NCBI GenBank assembly: GCA_944385535.1
Contig: CALWXR010000003.1
Coordinates: 1-64,000, forward strand
DNA from: an uncultured Oscillospiraceae bacterium
Lineage (GTDB): Bacteria > Bacillota > Clostridia > Oscillospirales > Oscillospiraceae
DNA length: 64,000 bases
Direction: 5' to 3'
Part shown: positions 55,158 to 62,449 of the stretch, one piece after another
How positions within the stretch are numbered: position 1 is the first letter of the stretch
Layout: each line of letters starts with the position of its first letter
Position numbers and translations under genes: made by a program
Notes under the pieces: generated by a model
Database searches by the model: none
What the model was told of the DNA's origin: nothing
Seen by the model: only the letters and a program-made list of their open reading frames with translations

Positions 55158-55186
55158 TTGCTATTTGCTGTGGGATGGAGTAAAAT
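55158..55186 (+). promoter_or_regulatory. Promoter of the DUF1846 gene
   Basis: TTGCTA, 17 bases, TAAAAT; the start codon follows about 35 bases later. Confidence 0.55.
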
Positions 55187-55221
55187 AAATGGTGATGTTT
55201 TTGAGAAAGAGGTAGACTGAT

Positions 55222-56688
55222 ATGGCAAATCCTGCCTTTGATAATGAGAAATACCTGCAAACGCAGTCGGAGCATATCCGGGAGCGGATCGCCCAATTCG
55301 GCGGCAAGCTGTACCTGGAATTCGGCGGAAAGCTGTATGACGACAACCACGCCTCCCGGGTGCTTCCCGGCTTCCAGCCGGACAGCAAGCTGCGGATGCT
55401 GCTGCAATTAAAGGATCAGGTGGAGATGGTCATTGCCATCAACGCCGACGATATTGAAAAAAACAAGGTGCGGGGAGATCTGGGCATCACCTACGACCGG
55501 GATGTGATCCGCCTGGTGGATGTATTCCGGGACTTTGGCCTGTATGTTTCCAGCGTGGTGCTCACCCGGTTCCATGGGCAGGCCCTGGCGTTGGCCTTCC
55601 AGGCACGGCTGGAGGGGATGGGCATTCGGGTGTACCATCACTATGACATTGCCGGGTATCCCTCCGACACCGCCCACATTGTCAGCCCCGAGGGCTTCGG
55701 AAAAAATGATTACATCGAAACCAGCCGCTCCCTGGTGGTGGTCACTGCCCCCGGCCCCGGCAGCGGCAAGCTGGCTACCTGCCTGAGCCAGCTGTATCAC
55801 GAGCATATCCGGGGAAATACGGCGGGCTACGCCAAGTATGAGACCTTCCCCATTTGGAATATTCCTTTGAACCATCCGGTGAACCTGGCCTACGAGGCGG
55901 CTACCGCAGATCTGAACGATGTGAATATGATCGACCCCTTCCATCTGGAAGCCTACGGCGTTACCACGGTGAATTACAACCGGGATGTGGAAGCCTTCCC
56001 GGTGCTGGTGGCGATTTTCGAGAAGATTTTGGGCCATTGTCCCTACAAGTCCCCTACGGATATGGGGGTGAACATGGCGGGCAACTGCATTGTGGACGAT
56101 GAGCTCTGCCGGGCGGCCTCCCGCCAGGAGATCATCCGCCGGTATTACGTGGCCCTGTGCGAGCAGAAGCAGGGCAAGGGCGGGGACGAGCCGGTGCGGA
56201 AGCTGGAGCTGCTGATGAAAAAAGCCGCCGTGACCCCCGACGAGCGAAGGGTGATCGCCGCGGCCCTGAAGCGGGCGGAGGAAACCGGCAATCCTGCCGC
56301 CGCCATGGAACTGCCGGACGGAAAAATCGTCACCGGCAAGACCACGGATCTTTTGGGGGCTTCTTCCGCCCTGCTGCTGAACGCGCTGAAGGCCCTGGGC
56401 GGCATGCCCAAGGATCTGCACCTGATCTCTCCCGTGGCCCTGGATCCCATCCAGAAGCTGAAGGTGGATTACCTGGGCAACCGGAACCCCCGGCTCCACA
56501 CTGACGAGACACTGATCGCCCTGTCCATCAGCGCCGCCACCAACCCCATGGCGGAGTTCGCCATGAACCAGCTGAGCAAGCTCCGGGGCTGTGACGTCCA
56601 CTCCTCGGTGATCCTCTCCCCGGTGGACGAAAGAACCTTTAAGCGGCTGGGCGTCAACTTGACCTGCGAGCCTAAGTACCAGGGATAA
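55222..56688 (+). CDS. DUF1846-family protein
   Basis: A 488-residue, soluble protein that fits DUF1846, a widely conserved Firmicutes family of unknown function. Visible are the opening GKLYLEFGGKLYDD (near 27), AINADDIEKNKVRGDLGITY (near 73), VVVTAPGPGSGKLATCLSQL (near 173; a P-loop-like GxGxGK turn, which suggests nucleotide binding) and PTDMGVNMAGNCIVDD (near 277). The length is normal. GAGGTAG lies before the ATG. It is a single-gene unit ending in a strong terminator. Confidence 0.88.
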   Translation: MANPAFDNEKYLQTQSEHIRERIAQFGGKLYLEFGGKLYDDNHASRVLPGFQPDSKLRMLLQLKDQVEMVIAINADDIEKNKVRGDLGITYDRDVIRLVDVFRDFGLYVSSVVLTRFHGQALALAFQARLEGMGIRVYHHYDIAGYPSDTAHIVSPEGFGKNDYIETSRSLVVVTAPGPGSGKLATCLSQLYHEHIRGNTAGYAKYETFPIWNIPLNHPVNLAYEAATADLNDVNMIDPFHLEAYGVTTVNYNRDVEAFPVLVAIFEKILGHCPYKSPTDMGVNMAGNCIVDDELCRAASRQEIIRRYYVALCEQKQGKGGDEPVRKLELLMKKAAVTPDERRVIAAALKRAEETGNPAAAMELPDGKIVTGKTTDLLGASSALLLNALKALGGMPKDLHLISPVALDPIQKLKVDYLGNRNPRLHTDETLIALSISAATNPMAEFAMNQLSKLRGCDVHSSVILSPVDERTFKRLGVNLTCEPKYQG

Positions 56689-56705
56689 ACAAAAACTATA
56701 AACAG

Positions 56706-56735
56706 AAACGCCTCCGAATTTCGGGGGCGTTTTTT
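56706..56735 (+). terminator. Terminator of the DUF1846 gene
   Basis: AACGCCTCCGA and TCGGGGGCGTT pair, followed by TTTT. Confidence 0.85.
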
Positions 56736-56759
56736 AAGGTCGTTGCTGATTTTCATTTG

Positions 56760-56782
56760 CTAATCCATAGTGTATGGATTAG
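56760..56782. promoter_or_regulatory. Inverted repeat before the XRE gene
   Basis: CTAATCCATA and TATGGATTAG are perfect 10-bp arms with GTG between. Probably an operator, given its position before a regulator gene. Confidence 0.5.
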
Positions 56783-56800
56783 AGTTTCTGTATAACTATG

Positions 56801-56829
56801 TTGTTTATCCATATAATAATGATAAACAA
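56801..56829. promoter_or_regulatory. Second inverted repeat before the XRE gene
   Basis: TTGTTTATC and GATAAACAA are perfect 9-bp arms 11 bases apart, with a TATAAT (56812-56817) between them. The palindrome thus covers the likely -10 box. Confidence 0.55.
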
Positions 56830-56842
56830 GCTAGAAAAGGGC

Positions 56843-57190
56843 ATGGTTATCATTATGATCGATAAACGCATTGGAAAACGAATCAAGCAGCGCCGGGAGC
56901 AGCTGGGGCTTACCCAGGAGGAGCTTGCGGAAAAGACTGGACTGACACCCAACTATATCTCCACGTTGGAGCGGGGAGCTTCCTTTCCCCGATGTGAAAA
57001 ACTGATTATCCTCCTGAACGGTTTGGAAACCTCTGCTGACGGAATATTCTGCGATGTACTGGAGCATACCACCGACTACCAGGCCACTGAGCTTTCCCGA
57101 AAAATAGCGGATTTGCCGCCCAGCGCCCAGAAGCGGATTTTGCAAATGGTGGAGCTGATGATCCAGCAGGAAAAAGAGAATATAGGCTAA
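56843..57190 (+). CDS. XRE-family helix-turn-helix regulator
   Basis: A small regulator of about 111-115 residues. The helix-turn-helix reads RIKQRREQLGLTQEELAEKT then LTPNYISTLERG, and a C-terminal helical part (ELSRKIADLPPSAQKRILQMVELM) would dimerise. In-frame ATGs exist at 56798, 56819, 56843 and 56855; I give 56843 because AAAAGGG lies close by and the earlier ones overlap the operator and -10 box. The true start could be 56855. Inverted repeats over its promoter suggest autorepression. It may also control the gene at 57314. Confidence 0.75.
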   Translation: MVIIMIDKRIGKRIKQRREQLGLTQEELAEKTGLTPNYISTLERGASFPRCEKLIILLNGLETSADGIFCDVLEHTTDYQATELSRKIADLPPSAQKRILQMVELMIQQEKENIG

Positions 57191-57192
57191 AG

Positions 57193-57220
57193 CTGCGCGG
57201 TTTCTGCGCAGTTTTTCTTT
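57193..57220 (+). terminator. Terminator of the XRE gene
   Basis: CTGCGC and GCGCAG pair over a GGTTTCT loop, followed by TTTTTCTTTT. Confidence 0.85.
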
Positions 57221-57260
57221 TCGACAGAGTTTGTGGGAATTCGACACTTTGCGTTTGGTA

Positions 57261-57299
57261 CTATGTATTAGCGTTTTAGAATAAAGCGCTAATACATAG
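57261..57299. promoter_or_regulatory. 13-13-13 inverted repeat before gene 57314
   Basis: CTATGTATTAGCG and CGCTAATACATAG are perfect arms separated by 13 bases, and a TTTGGT-17-TAGAAT promoter (57254-57282) lies across it. This arrangement fits tight repression, perhaps by the XRE protein just upstream, though its own operators differ in sequence. Confidence 0.6.
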
Positions 57300-57313
57300 G
57301 TAAGGTGAAAGAA

Positions 57314-57655
57314 ATGAACAAAGAGAATAATCGGATTTATGATGTAACACTTGTCTTGGCAGCAATGAAACTGGAAGCGATCAGAGCAATTCTCTGTACG
57401 CGGACGATCCATGACTTTACGATCCTGCAATGGAACGATCCGGACAGCATCCAACCGGAAGAGGGAACCTACGTCGTTATAAAAGAGAAAACTTCGGAGC
57501 TTGGGATCTTCTGTGTGGGCGCGGCCTATGAACATGGGGAATTCTGGTATACAGAACCGGAAGCCTCTGGGCCAATTCCAAAGGAAAAGGTAATTGGATG
57601 GAGCTATGGGCCCTATGATGACCGTCTGGATCCTTTGGGGCGAATGATTTTGTGA
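57314..57655 (+). CDS. Small protein of unknown function (possibly DUF551-like)
   Basis: A 113-residue protein. The middle has EEGTYVVIKEKTSELGIFCV and the end KVIGWSYGPYDD, a pattern like DUF551, where a ...GxW...VxxW motif is seen; the match is weak. No signal peptide or membrane segment. The ATG at 57314 is 8 bases after AAGG; a GTG at 57305 overlaps the ribosome site. It is preceded by a 39-bp inverted repeat that covers its promoter. Base composition is similar to the XRE gene and more AT-rich than the neighbours. Function not recognised. Confidence 0.6.
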   Translation: MNKENNRIYDVTLVLAAMKLEAIRAILCTRTIHDFTILQWNDPDSIQPEEGTYVVIKEKTSELGIFCVGAAYEHGEFWYTEPEASGPIPKEKVIGWSYGPYDDRLDPLGRMIL

Positions 57656-57723
57656 GACGATCTGGGAGGATGTTGGCTGCGGCATGTCCAACGTCCCCTT
57701 TGCCGCACGGAGGGGGGGTAGGT

Positions 57724-57754
57724 AAAAACGGCTCCCCCAAAGGAGGAGCCGTTT
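57724..57754 (-). terminator. Terminator of the small secreted protein gene
   Basis: AAACGGCTCC and GGAGCCGTTT are perfect 10-bp arms; on the minus strand TTTTTACC follows, 9 bases beyond the stop at 57763. Confidence 0.8.
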
Positions 57755-57762
57755 GCGCGTGC

Positions 57763-58167
57763 TCAGAAGTGGGCCTCGAAATAGTACCAGCCCTGTTTGA
57801 TCCGGGTGGTTTTGCCGTAGTTGCCGAAGGATTCCCAGGTGCAGTTCCCGGCTTCATCCTGGGTAAGGGATGTCCTGGTGTTCTGGAAGGCCAGGGGCAC
57901 GTCGTCCGGGGAGTAGTAGCAGCCATAGTAGCAGCTGCCCCGGTAGTCCAGAATAAACTCGGTCATATTGTGTTCCCCCTCCCAGGTGTTGAAGGCCTTG
58001 GCTCCCGTGTGAGCGGGGATGCCGCCGCCGGAGGAGAGGCTCTGTTGGATCCGGCTTCCGTGGAGGGTTACAAACACCTGGGCCTGGAGCCTGGGACTGG
58101 CGGAGTATAAAAATGCCACTGCGGCGACAATCAACACAAGGAATATCAGGCGCTTTTTCTTCTTCAT
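57763..58167 (-). CDS. Small membrane-anchored or secreted protein of unknown function
   Basis: A 134-residue protein with a Lys-rich start MKKKKRLIFLVLIVAAVAFL and one membrane segment, so it is anchored or secreted. The outside part contains two Cys in SCYYGCYYSP (CX3C) and a third in NCTWESFG, and aromatic residues in GWYYFEAHF at the end. I do not recognise a family. It is a single-gene unit with a strong terminator; GGAGG lies before the ATG at 58167. It is convergent with the 57314 gene. Confidence 0.6.
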   Translation of the reverse strand: MKKKKRLIFLVLIVAAVAFLYSASPRLQAQVFVTLHGSRIQQSLSSGGGIPAHTGAKAFNTWEGEHNMTEFILDYRGSCYYGCYYSPDDVPLAFQNTRTSLTQDEAGNCTWESFGNYGKTTRIKQGWYYFEAHF

Positions 58168-58236
58168 AGATGACCCTCCATTTCCGGTAAAAAATTCAAT
58201 TTTTGGTCTATTATATCATCAAAAAAACCATAAAAC

Positions 58237-58274
58237 AAGGTGCGCGGCCCCTGTGCGGGGGGGTCGCGCACCTT
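58237..58274 (-). terminator. Terminator of yebC
   Basis: AAGGTGCGCG and CGCGCACCTT form the base of a GC-rich stem; on the minus strand TTGTTTTATGG follows. Confidence 0.8.
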
Positions 58275-58289
58275 AAGGTTTTATTAACT

Positions 58290-59024
58290 TTACTCTTCCC
58301 AGTTGTGCCAGACGTTCTGCACGTCGTCGTCCTCTTCCATGATGTCCAGCAGCTTTTCCATCAGGGTGACGTGCTCGGGGTTTTCCAGCTTCTGGTAGTT
58401 CTGGGGCACCATTTCGATCTGGGCGGAGACGAAGGTATAGCCCTTGGCGGTCATGGCGTCGGCCACGGCGTTGAAGTCGTCGGGATCGGTGTAGACGGTG
58501 AATACATCGTCCTCAGTCTCAAAGTCGTCGGCGCCGCAGTCCATGGCGTCCATCATTACCTGATCCTCTTCGTAGTCCCCGTCCTCGTTGTCGATGACCA
58601 GCACGCCCTTCTTGTCAAAGCTCCAGCTGACGCAGCCGGTAGCCCCCAGATTGCCGCCAAACTTGTCGAAGTGGTGGCGCATGGAGCCGGCGGTCCGGTT
58701 GCGGTTGTCGGTCATGGTCTCTACAATGACGGCCACGCCGCCGGGGCCGTAGCCTTCGTAGGTGATGGACTCGTAGTTGTCGCCGCCGCCGGCGCCGGAG
58801 GCCTTCTCCAGGCAGCGCTTAATGTTATCGTTGGGCATGTTGGCGGCCTTGGCCTTGGTGATGACCGTAGCCAGACGGGAGTTGTTGGCGGGATCGGTGA
58901 TGCCGCCGCCCTCCTTCACCGCCACGATCAGCTCTTTGGCAATCTTGGTGAAGGCAGCCGCCCGTTTGGCGTCCTGGGCGCCCTTGGTTTTCTGAATGTT
59001 ATGCCATTTGGAATGTCCGGACAT
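58290..59024 (-). CDS. yebC: YebC/TACO1-family protein
   Basis: A 244-residue cytoplasmic protein, normal for YebC. The opening MSGHSKWHNIQKTKGAQDAK is diagnostic, as are ANMPNDNIKRCLEKASG (near 76) and YEGYGPGGVAVIVE (near 103). Once seen as transcriptional regulators (PmpR), YebC proteins are now also linked to translation of difficult stretches such as prolines; TACO1 is the mitochondrial member. The opening excludes a start further in. It is a single-gene unit. Confidence 0.95.
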   Translation of the reverse strand: MSGHSKWHNIQKTKGAQDAKRAAAFTKIAKELIVAVKEGGGITDPANNSRLATVITKAKAANMPNDNIKRCLEKASGAGGGDNYESITYEGYGPGGVAVIVETMTDNRNRTAGSMRHHFDKFGGNLGATGCVSWSFDKKGVLVIDNEDGDYEEDQVMMDAMDCGADDFETEDDVFTVYTDPDDFNAVADAMTAKGYTFVSAQIEMVPQNYQKLENPEHVTLMEKLLDIMEEDDDVQNVWHNWEE

Positions 59025-59103
59025 AGGTATTTCTTCCCTTCTCGAGATATGGTTTCAAAAATTCCAATCTATTTTAGCACTTACCGGAACAAAAATCAAC
59101 CGA

Positions 59104-59895
59104 TCAGCGGAAGAATTTCATGCAGTCCCTGTGTTTTTCTGAGAATCTCACGGTAATCTCGGGGAAAGCCGTCTGCAGTCTCTCCGCCAGTACCGGCATG
59201 CTGGGGTTTTCGGTATGAAAATGCCCCGCGTCGATCAGGTTCAGCCCCAGCTCAAAGGCGGCGCGGAACTGGTTGTATTTTACATCGGCGGTGACGAAGG
59301 TATCACAGCCCGCTTCCAGGGCATCCCGCATTTCCGCGGCGCAGGAGCCGCCTCCCACCGCTACATGACGAACCGGCTTTCCGCTGTCCACATACCGCAG
59401 GCCGTCGCAGGAAAGCTTCTCCTTCACCCGGGCCAGAAAGTCCGGTAAAGACTGCTGACCCACCGTGCCCATCCGCAGCAGGCTGTAGGGGACGCCGCCC
59501 AAATCCATGGGGCGGATGATCTGTACATCCCGAAGGCCCAGGGCGGCGGCAAGGCAGTCGTTCACGCCCCCGGGGGCCATATCCAGATTGGTGTGGGCGT
59601 TGATGGCAGCGATGCCATGCTCCATCAGGGTCAGAAGGTTCTTCCCGGTCTGGGTGTCCTCGTTAACGGCGGTGAGGTCCTCGCGGAAAATCAGCGGGTG
59701 GTGGGTCACAATCAGATCCGCCTTTTCTTCTATGGCCTCTTGGATCACGGTTTCAAAGGGATCCAGGGCCACCAGGATCTTTTTGACCTCTCGGCTTTTT
59801 CGCCCGCACAGCAGGCCAACATTGTCCCAGCTTTCCGCTATGGCGGGCGGGGCAATGGATTCTATGTATTGCAGGATATCTCCAACAGTTGTCAT
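59104..59895 (-). CDS. Nif3-like dinuclear metal protein (YqfO family)
   Basis: A 263-residue protein forming the Nif3 toroid. Metal-binding motifs are VTHHPLIF (near 64), NAHTNLDMAPGGVND (near 99) and DAGHFHTENP near the C-terminus. It lacks the extra internal CutA-like domain of the longer YqfO proteins, so it is the short form. It has been annotated as GTP cyclohydrolase I type 2, but the true role is unsettled. It overlaps the TrmK gene by four bases (ATGA), the usual partner in Firmicutes. Confidence 0.92.
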   Translation of the reverse strand: MTTVGDILQYIESIAPPAIAESWDNVGLLCGRKSREVKKILVALDPFETVIQEAIEEKADLIVTHHPLIFREDLTAVNEDTQTGKNLLTLMEHGIAAINAHTNLDMAPGGVNDCLAAALGLRDVQIIRPMDLGGVPYSLLRMGTVGQQSLPDFLARVKEKLSCDGLRYVDSGKPVRHVAVGGGSCAAEMRDALEAGCDTFVTADVKYNQFRAAFELGLNLIDAGHFHTENPSMPVLAERLQTAFPEITVRFSEKHRDCMKFFR

Positions 59896-60596
59896 AAGGA
59901 ACCTCCTTGGGTATTGGTAAGGCGGGCACGCATCCGCTTCAGCTGTTCCAGAAGCGTTTGCTGTTCTTCATAGGCGGATCCTCCGGTACGGGACAGGCCC
60001 AGAAGGGTATTCTCCACCCCAACTATGACCCGATCCAAAAAGGCGGGCAGAAGGGGCGAGCCGCTTTCCAGCAGGGCGGGGGAGATGTAGGTGTGGGCCC
60101 CGGTGAGGATCTGGCCCGGCTCATAGACTACCTCCATCACCGGATAGAGGAACTTGCCGTCCTGAGCCAGAGTCTCCCGGCGGATGGCGTAGCCCTCCCG
60201 GCTTAAGTAGCTTTGCAGAAGAGGGCGTTTGCTCTGGCATTGCAAAATCAAACGGTAGCAGCTCGCTTTCAGCCAGGGGGCGGCGGAGAGAATGGAGATC
60301 ATGGTGTCGGCGCCCATACCGGCGCACACCAGGGTATCGAACGTCCGGGGGATATTCTTTACCCCGTCGGACAGGTAAAAGGCCATGTTCTCCGAGACGC
60401 CGTACTTTCGGGCGTTGCTGTAGGCGCTGTGCAGGGGCTGTTCCTTCACGTCCGCGGCAATGACGAAGGAAGCGATGCCTTCTTGCAGCAGGTGGATGCC
60501 CAGATACCCGTGGTCACAGCCAATGTCCGCCACCCGATCCCCGGGGCGGACGTAGCCGCAGCAGGTGAGCAGCCGGTTGGAAAGGGGGATCTTCAT
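59892..60596 (-). CDS. trmK: tRNA (adenine-22-N1)-methyltransferase
   Basis: A 234-residue SAM-dependent methyltransferase that makes m1A22 in tRNA. The SAM motif I is RVADIGCDHGYLGIHLLQ (near 20), and LVCAGMGADTMI (near 88) is the family motif equivalent to the catalytic region. The start is ATG at 60596, 7 bases after GGGAGG; the longer frame to 60611 includes this site. Coupled to the Nif3-like gene, the standard trmK-nif3 pair. Confidence 0.93.
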   Translation of the reverse strand: MKIPLSNRLLTCCGYVRPGDRVADIGCDHGYLGIHLLQEGIASFVIAADVKEQPLHSAYSNARKYGVSENMAFYLSDGVKNIPRTFDTLVCAGMGADTMISILSAAPWLKASCYRLILQCQSKRPLLQSYLSREGYAIRRETLAQDGKFLYPVMEVVYEPGQILTGAHTYISPALLESGSPLLPAFLDRVIVGVENTLLGLSRTGGSAYEEQQTLLEQLKRMRARLTNTQGGSL

Positions 60597-60676
60597 GGAT
60601 GTTCCTCCCAAATGGATGTGAATGGTTCAAAAAGAAACGCCATTCCGGCGGAAACCGGAATGGCATAGCCGGTACA

Positions 60677-60907
60677 TTACTTCTTCTCGGCTTCGGAAGC
60701 TTCGTAGGCCTCCAGGAAGTGGTTCAGCTGAGCCAGGAAGGAATCCGCGTCCACACCGTGAACCATGCAGGCTTCCTCCACGGTCTCCCCCCGGGAAGAG
60801 GGGCAGCCCAGGCAGTGCATGCCAATGGCGAAGAACAGAGGCGCGGCCTGGGGAGCGATGTCCAGCACATCGCCGATGATGGTTTCTTTTTCAATTTTAA
60901 CAGCCAT
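60677..60907 (-). CDS. DUF1858 redox-disulfide protein
   Basis: A 76-residue protein of the DUF1858 family, also found beside hybrid-cluster proteins. The conserved motif is GMHCLGCPSSRGETVEEACM, in which CX2C is the likely redox pair, preceded by ETIIGDVLDIAP. It probably binds a redox or metal partner; none is encoded close by except the FAD/Rieske oxidoreductase gene downstream on the same strand (60677 is 3'-most and the Rieske gene ends at 61000). AGGAGGTC precedes the ATG. Confidence 0.9.
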   Translation of the reverse strand: MAVKIEKETIIGDVLDIAPQAAPLFFAIGMHCLGCPSSRGETVEEACMVHGVDADSFLAQLNHFLEAYEASEAEKK

Positions 60908-60937
60908 GAAAATGACCTCCTATCTGTTTCTTTTGCT

Positions 60938-60966
60938 ATTATAACCGGGGGCGTGAGAAAAAACAA
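60938..60966 (-). promoter_or_regulatory. Promoter of the DUF1858 gene
   Basis: Minus strand: TTGTTT, 17 bases, TATAAT, in the gap after the Rieske gene. Confidence 0.65.
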
Positions 60967-60999
60967 GAGGGAATATTGCAGGGAAGCCGGGAATACGGG

Positions 61000-62301
61000 T
61001 CATTTCTTCCGTTTCAGGTCCCCGGTGGCGGGGTTGTTCAATAGCTTCCCCTCTTCCGTAAACCGGGAGCCGTGACAGGGACAGTCCCAGCTGTGCTCCT
61101 GGGGGTTCCATTTCAAAGCGCAGCCCATGTGGGGACAGCGCTTGGAAGAGAAGGCGAGCAGATGGGCCGCCGCCTCCTTGGCGTTGATCATCAGCTGCTT
61201 TTGGAGCATGCTCCGGGAGGGGGAGAACAGGGCGGCGCAGGGGTTGTCCCGGCCCAGAATCTGATCCGTCAGCACCCGGGCCGCCGCCATGGAGGTGGTC
61301 ATGCCCCATTTGTTAAAGCCGGCGGCCACATACAGGTTGTGGGTTCGGGCGCTGTAGCTGCCAATATAAGGCACGCCGTCCAGGCTCATGCAGTCCTGGG
61401 TGGCCCACCGGCGGGTGATAACGGCTTGGGGGTAGTGCACCTGGGTAAACTGCTCCAAGGTGCGCCAGCCGCCTCCGTCCTTCCCGGTGCGGTGACCGCC
61501 CCCGCCCAGAAGCAGCGTGCCCTTATGGTGGCGGAAGGACAGCCCGTTTTCCCCTTCGTCCAGATACATGCCGGGAAAATCCGGGGCGTTTTCCAGGGCC
61601 AGCACATAGGAGCGCTGCTGGTACAGCTTTAAGAAGTAGCTGCCATGTTTATTCAGGAAGGGGAAATGGGTGGCCACGATGATGTGGTCGGCGGTGATTT
61701 TCCCATGGTCGGTCAGGGCGGTGTTTTTTGCCAGCTGGCGCACCGGGGTGTTTTCATACACCGTCAGCTCGTCCGCCAGGTGGCTCAGGAATTTCAGAGG
61801 ATGGAACTGAGCCTGATTGGGGAATTTCACCGCTCCCACGGTGGGAAAGGGCAGGGGCAGCACCTCCGCCAATTCCGCGGGATACTTAAGATCTTGTAAA
61901 ACGGTCAGCTCCTCCTCCAGCTTTTGCCGGTCATTTTTCGAAAAGATGAAACTGTCCTGCTCCGTAAAATCGCAGTCTATCTCCCGGCACAGCTGCTTGT
62001 AGACACGCAGCGCCTGCTCGTTGGCTTCCAGATACAGCCCGGCGCCTTCCCGGCCGAAGCGTTGATACAGCTGCCGGTAAAGAAGGCCGTGCTGAGAGGT
62101 GATTTTGGCGGTGGTATTTTGGGTGACACCCCCGGCCAGACGATCCGCTTCCGCTACGGCGCAGTTGACCCCCGCCTGCTTTAGAAAATGAGCGCACAGA
62201 AGTCCCGCCATGCCTCCGCCGATCACCAGCACATCCACATGGGTCTGGCCCCACAGGGGAGGAAAGTGGGGCATGTGCTGGGATTGCCAAATGGATCCCA
62301 T
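61000..62301 (-). CDS. FAD-dependent oxidoreductase with a C-terminal Rieske domain (YhfW-like)
   Basis: A 433-residue protein. The FAD-binding DAO fold begins DVLVIGGGMAGLL (near 23), and GGVTQNTTAKITSQHG (near 57) and YVAAGFNKWGMT near 327 are typical of this clade. The C-terminal Rieske domain has both Cys-His pairs: KRCPHMGCAL and DCPCHGSRF, so a 2Fe-2S cluster is expected. Such YhfW-type proteins occur in Firmicutes with unknown electron partner. AAGGAG precedes the ATG. It may work with the small DUF1858 redox protein just downstream, which has its own promoter. Confidence 0.9.
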   Translation of the reverse strand: MGSIWQSQHMPHFPPLWGQTHVDVLVIGGGMAGLLCAHFLKQAGVNCAVAEADRLAGGVTQNTTAKITSQHGLLYRQLYQRFGREGAGLYLEANEQALRVYKQLCREIDCDFTEQDSFIFSKNDRQKLEEELTVLQDLKYPAELAEVLPLPFPTVGAVKFPNQAQFHPLKFLSHLADELTVYENTPVRQLAKNTALTDHGKITADHIIVATHFPFLNKHGSYFLKLYQQRSYVLALENAPDFPGMYLDEGENGLSFRHHKGTLLLGGGGHRTGKDGGGWRTLEQFTQVHYPQAVITRRWATQDCMSLDGVPYIGSYSARTHNLYVAAGFNKWGMTTSMAAARVLTDQILGRDNPCAALFSPSRSMLQKQLMINAKEAAAHLLAFSSKRCPHMGCALKWNPQEHSWDCPCHGSRFTEEGKLLNNPATGDLKRKK

Positions 62302-62380
62302 AACATCAACTCCTTCTTTGGATAGTATAGACCAAAAAGGGAAAGTTATTTTTCAGCGGGAGGGCAAAAATCCCCCTTTC

Positions 62381-62409
62381 TTGACTTTCTTTTCAATCTT
62401 GCGTATAAT
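62381..62409 (+). promoter_or_regulatory. Promoter of the GyrB-like gene
   Basis: TTGACT, 17 bases, TATAAT. The transcript would begin near 62416 and includes a short frame, MENYGR, at 62424-62444 before the main ATG at 62450. Confidence 0.8.
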
Positions 62410-62449
62410 ATAATAGAATTACTATGGAGAACTATGGCAGGTAATAAAC

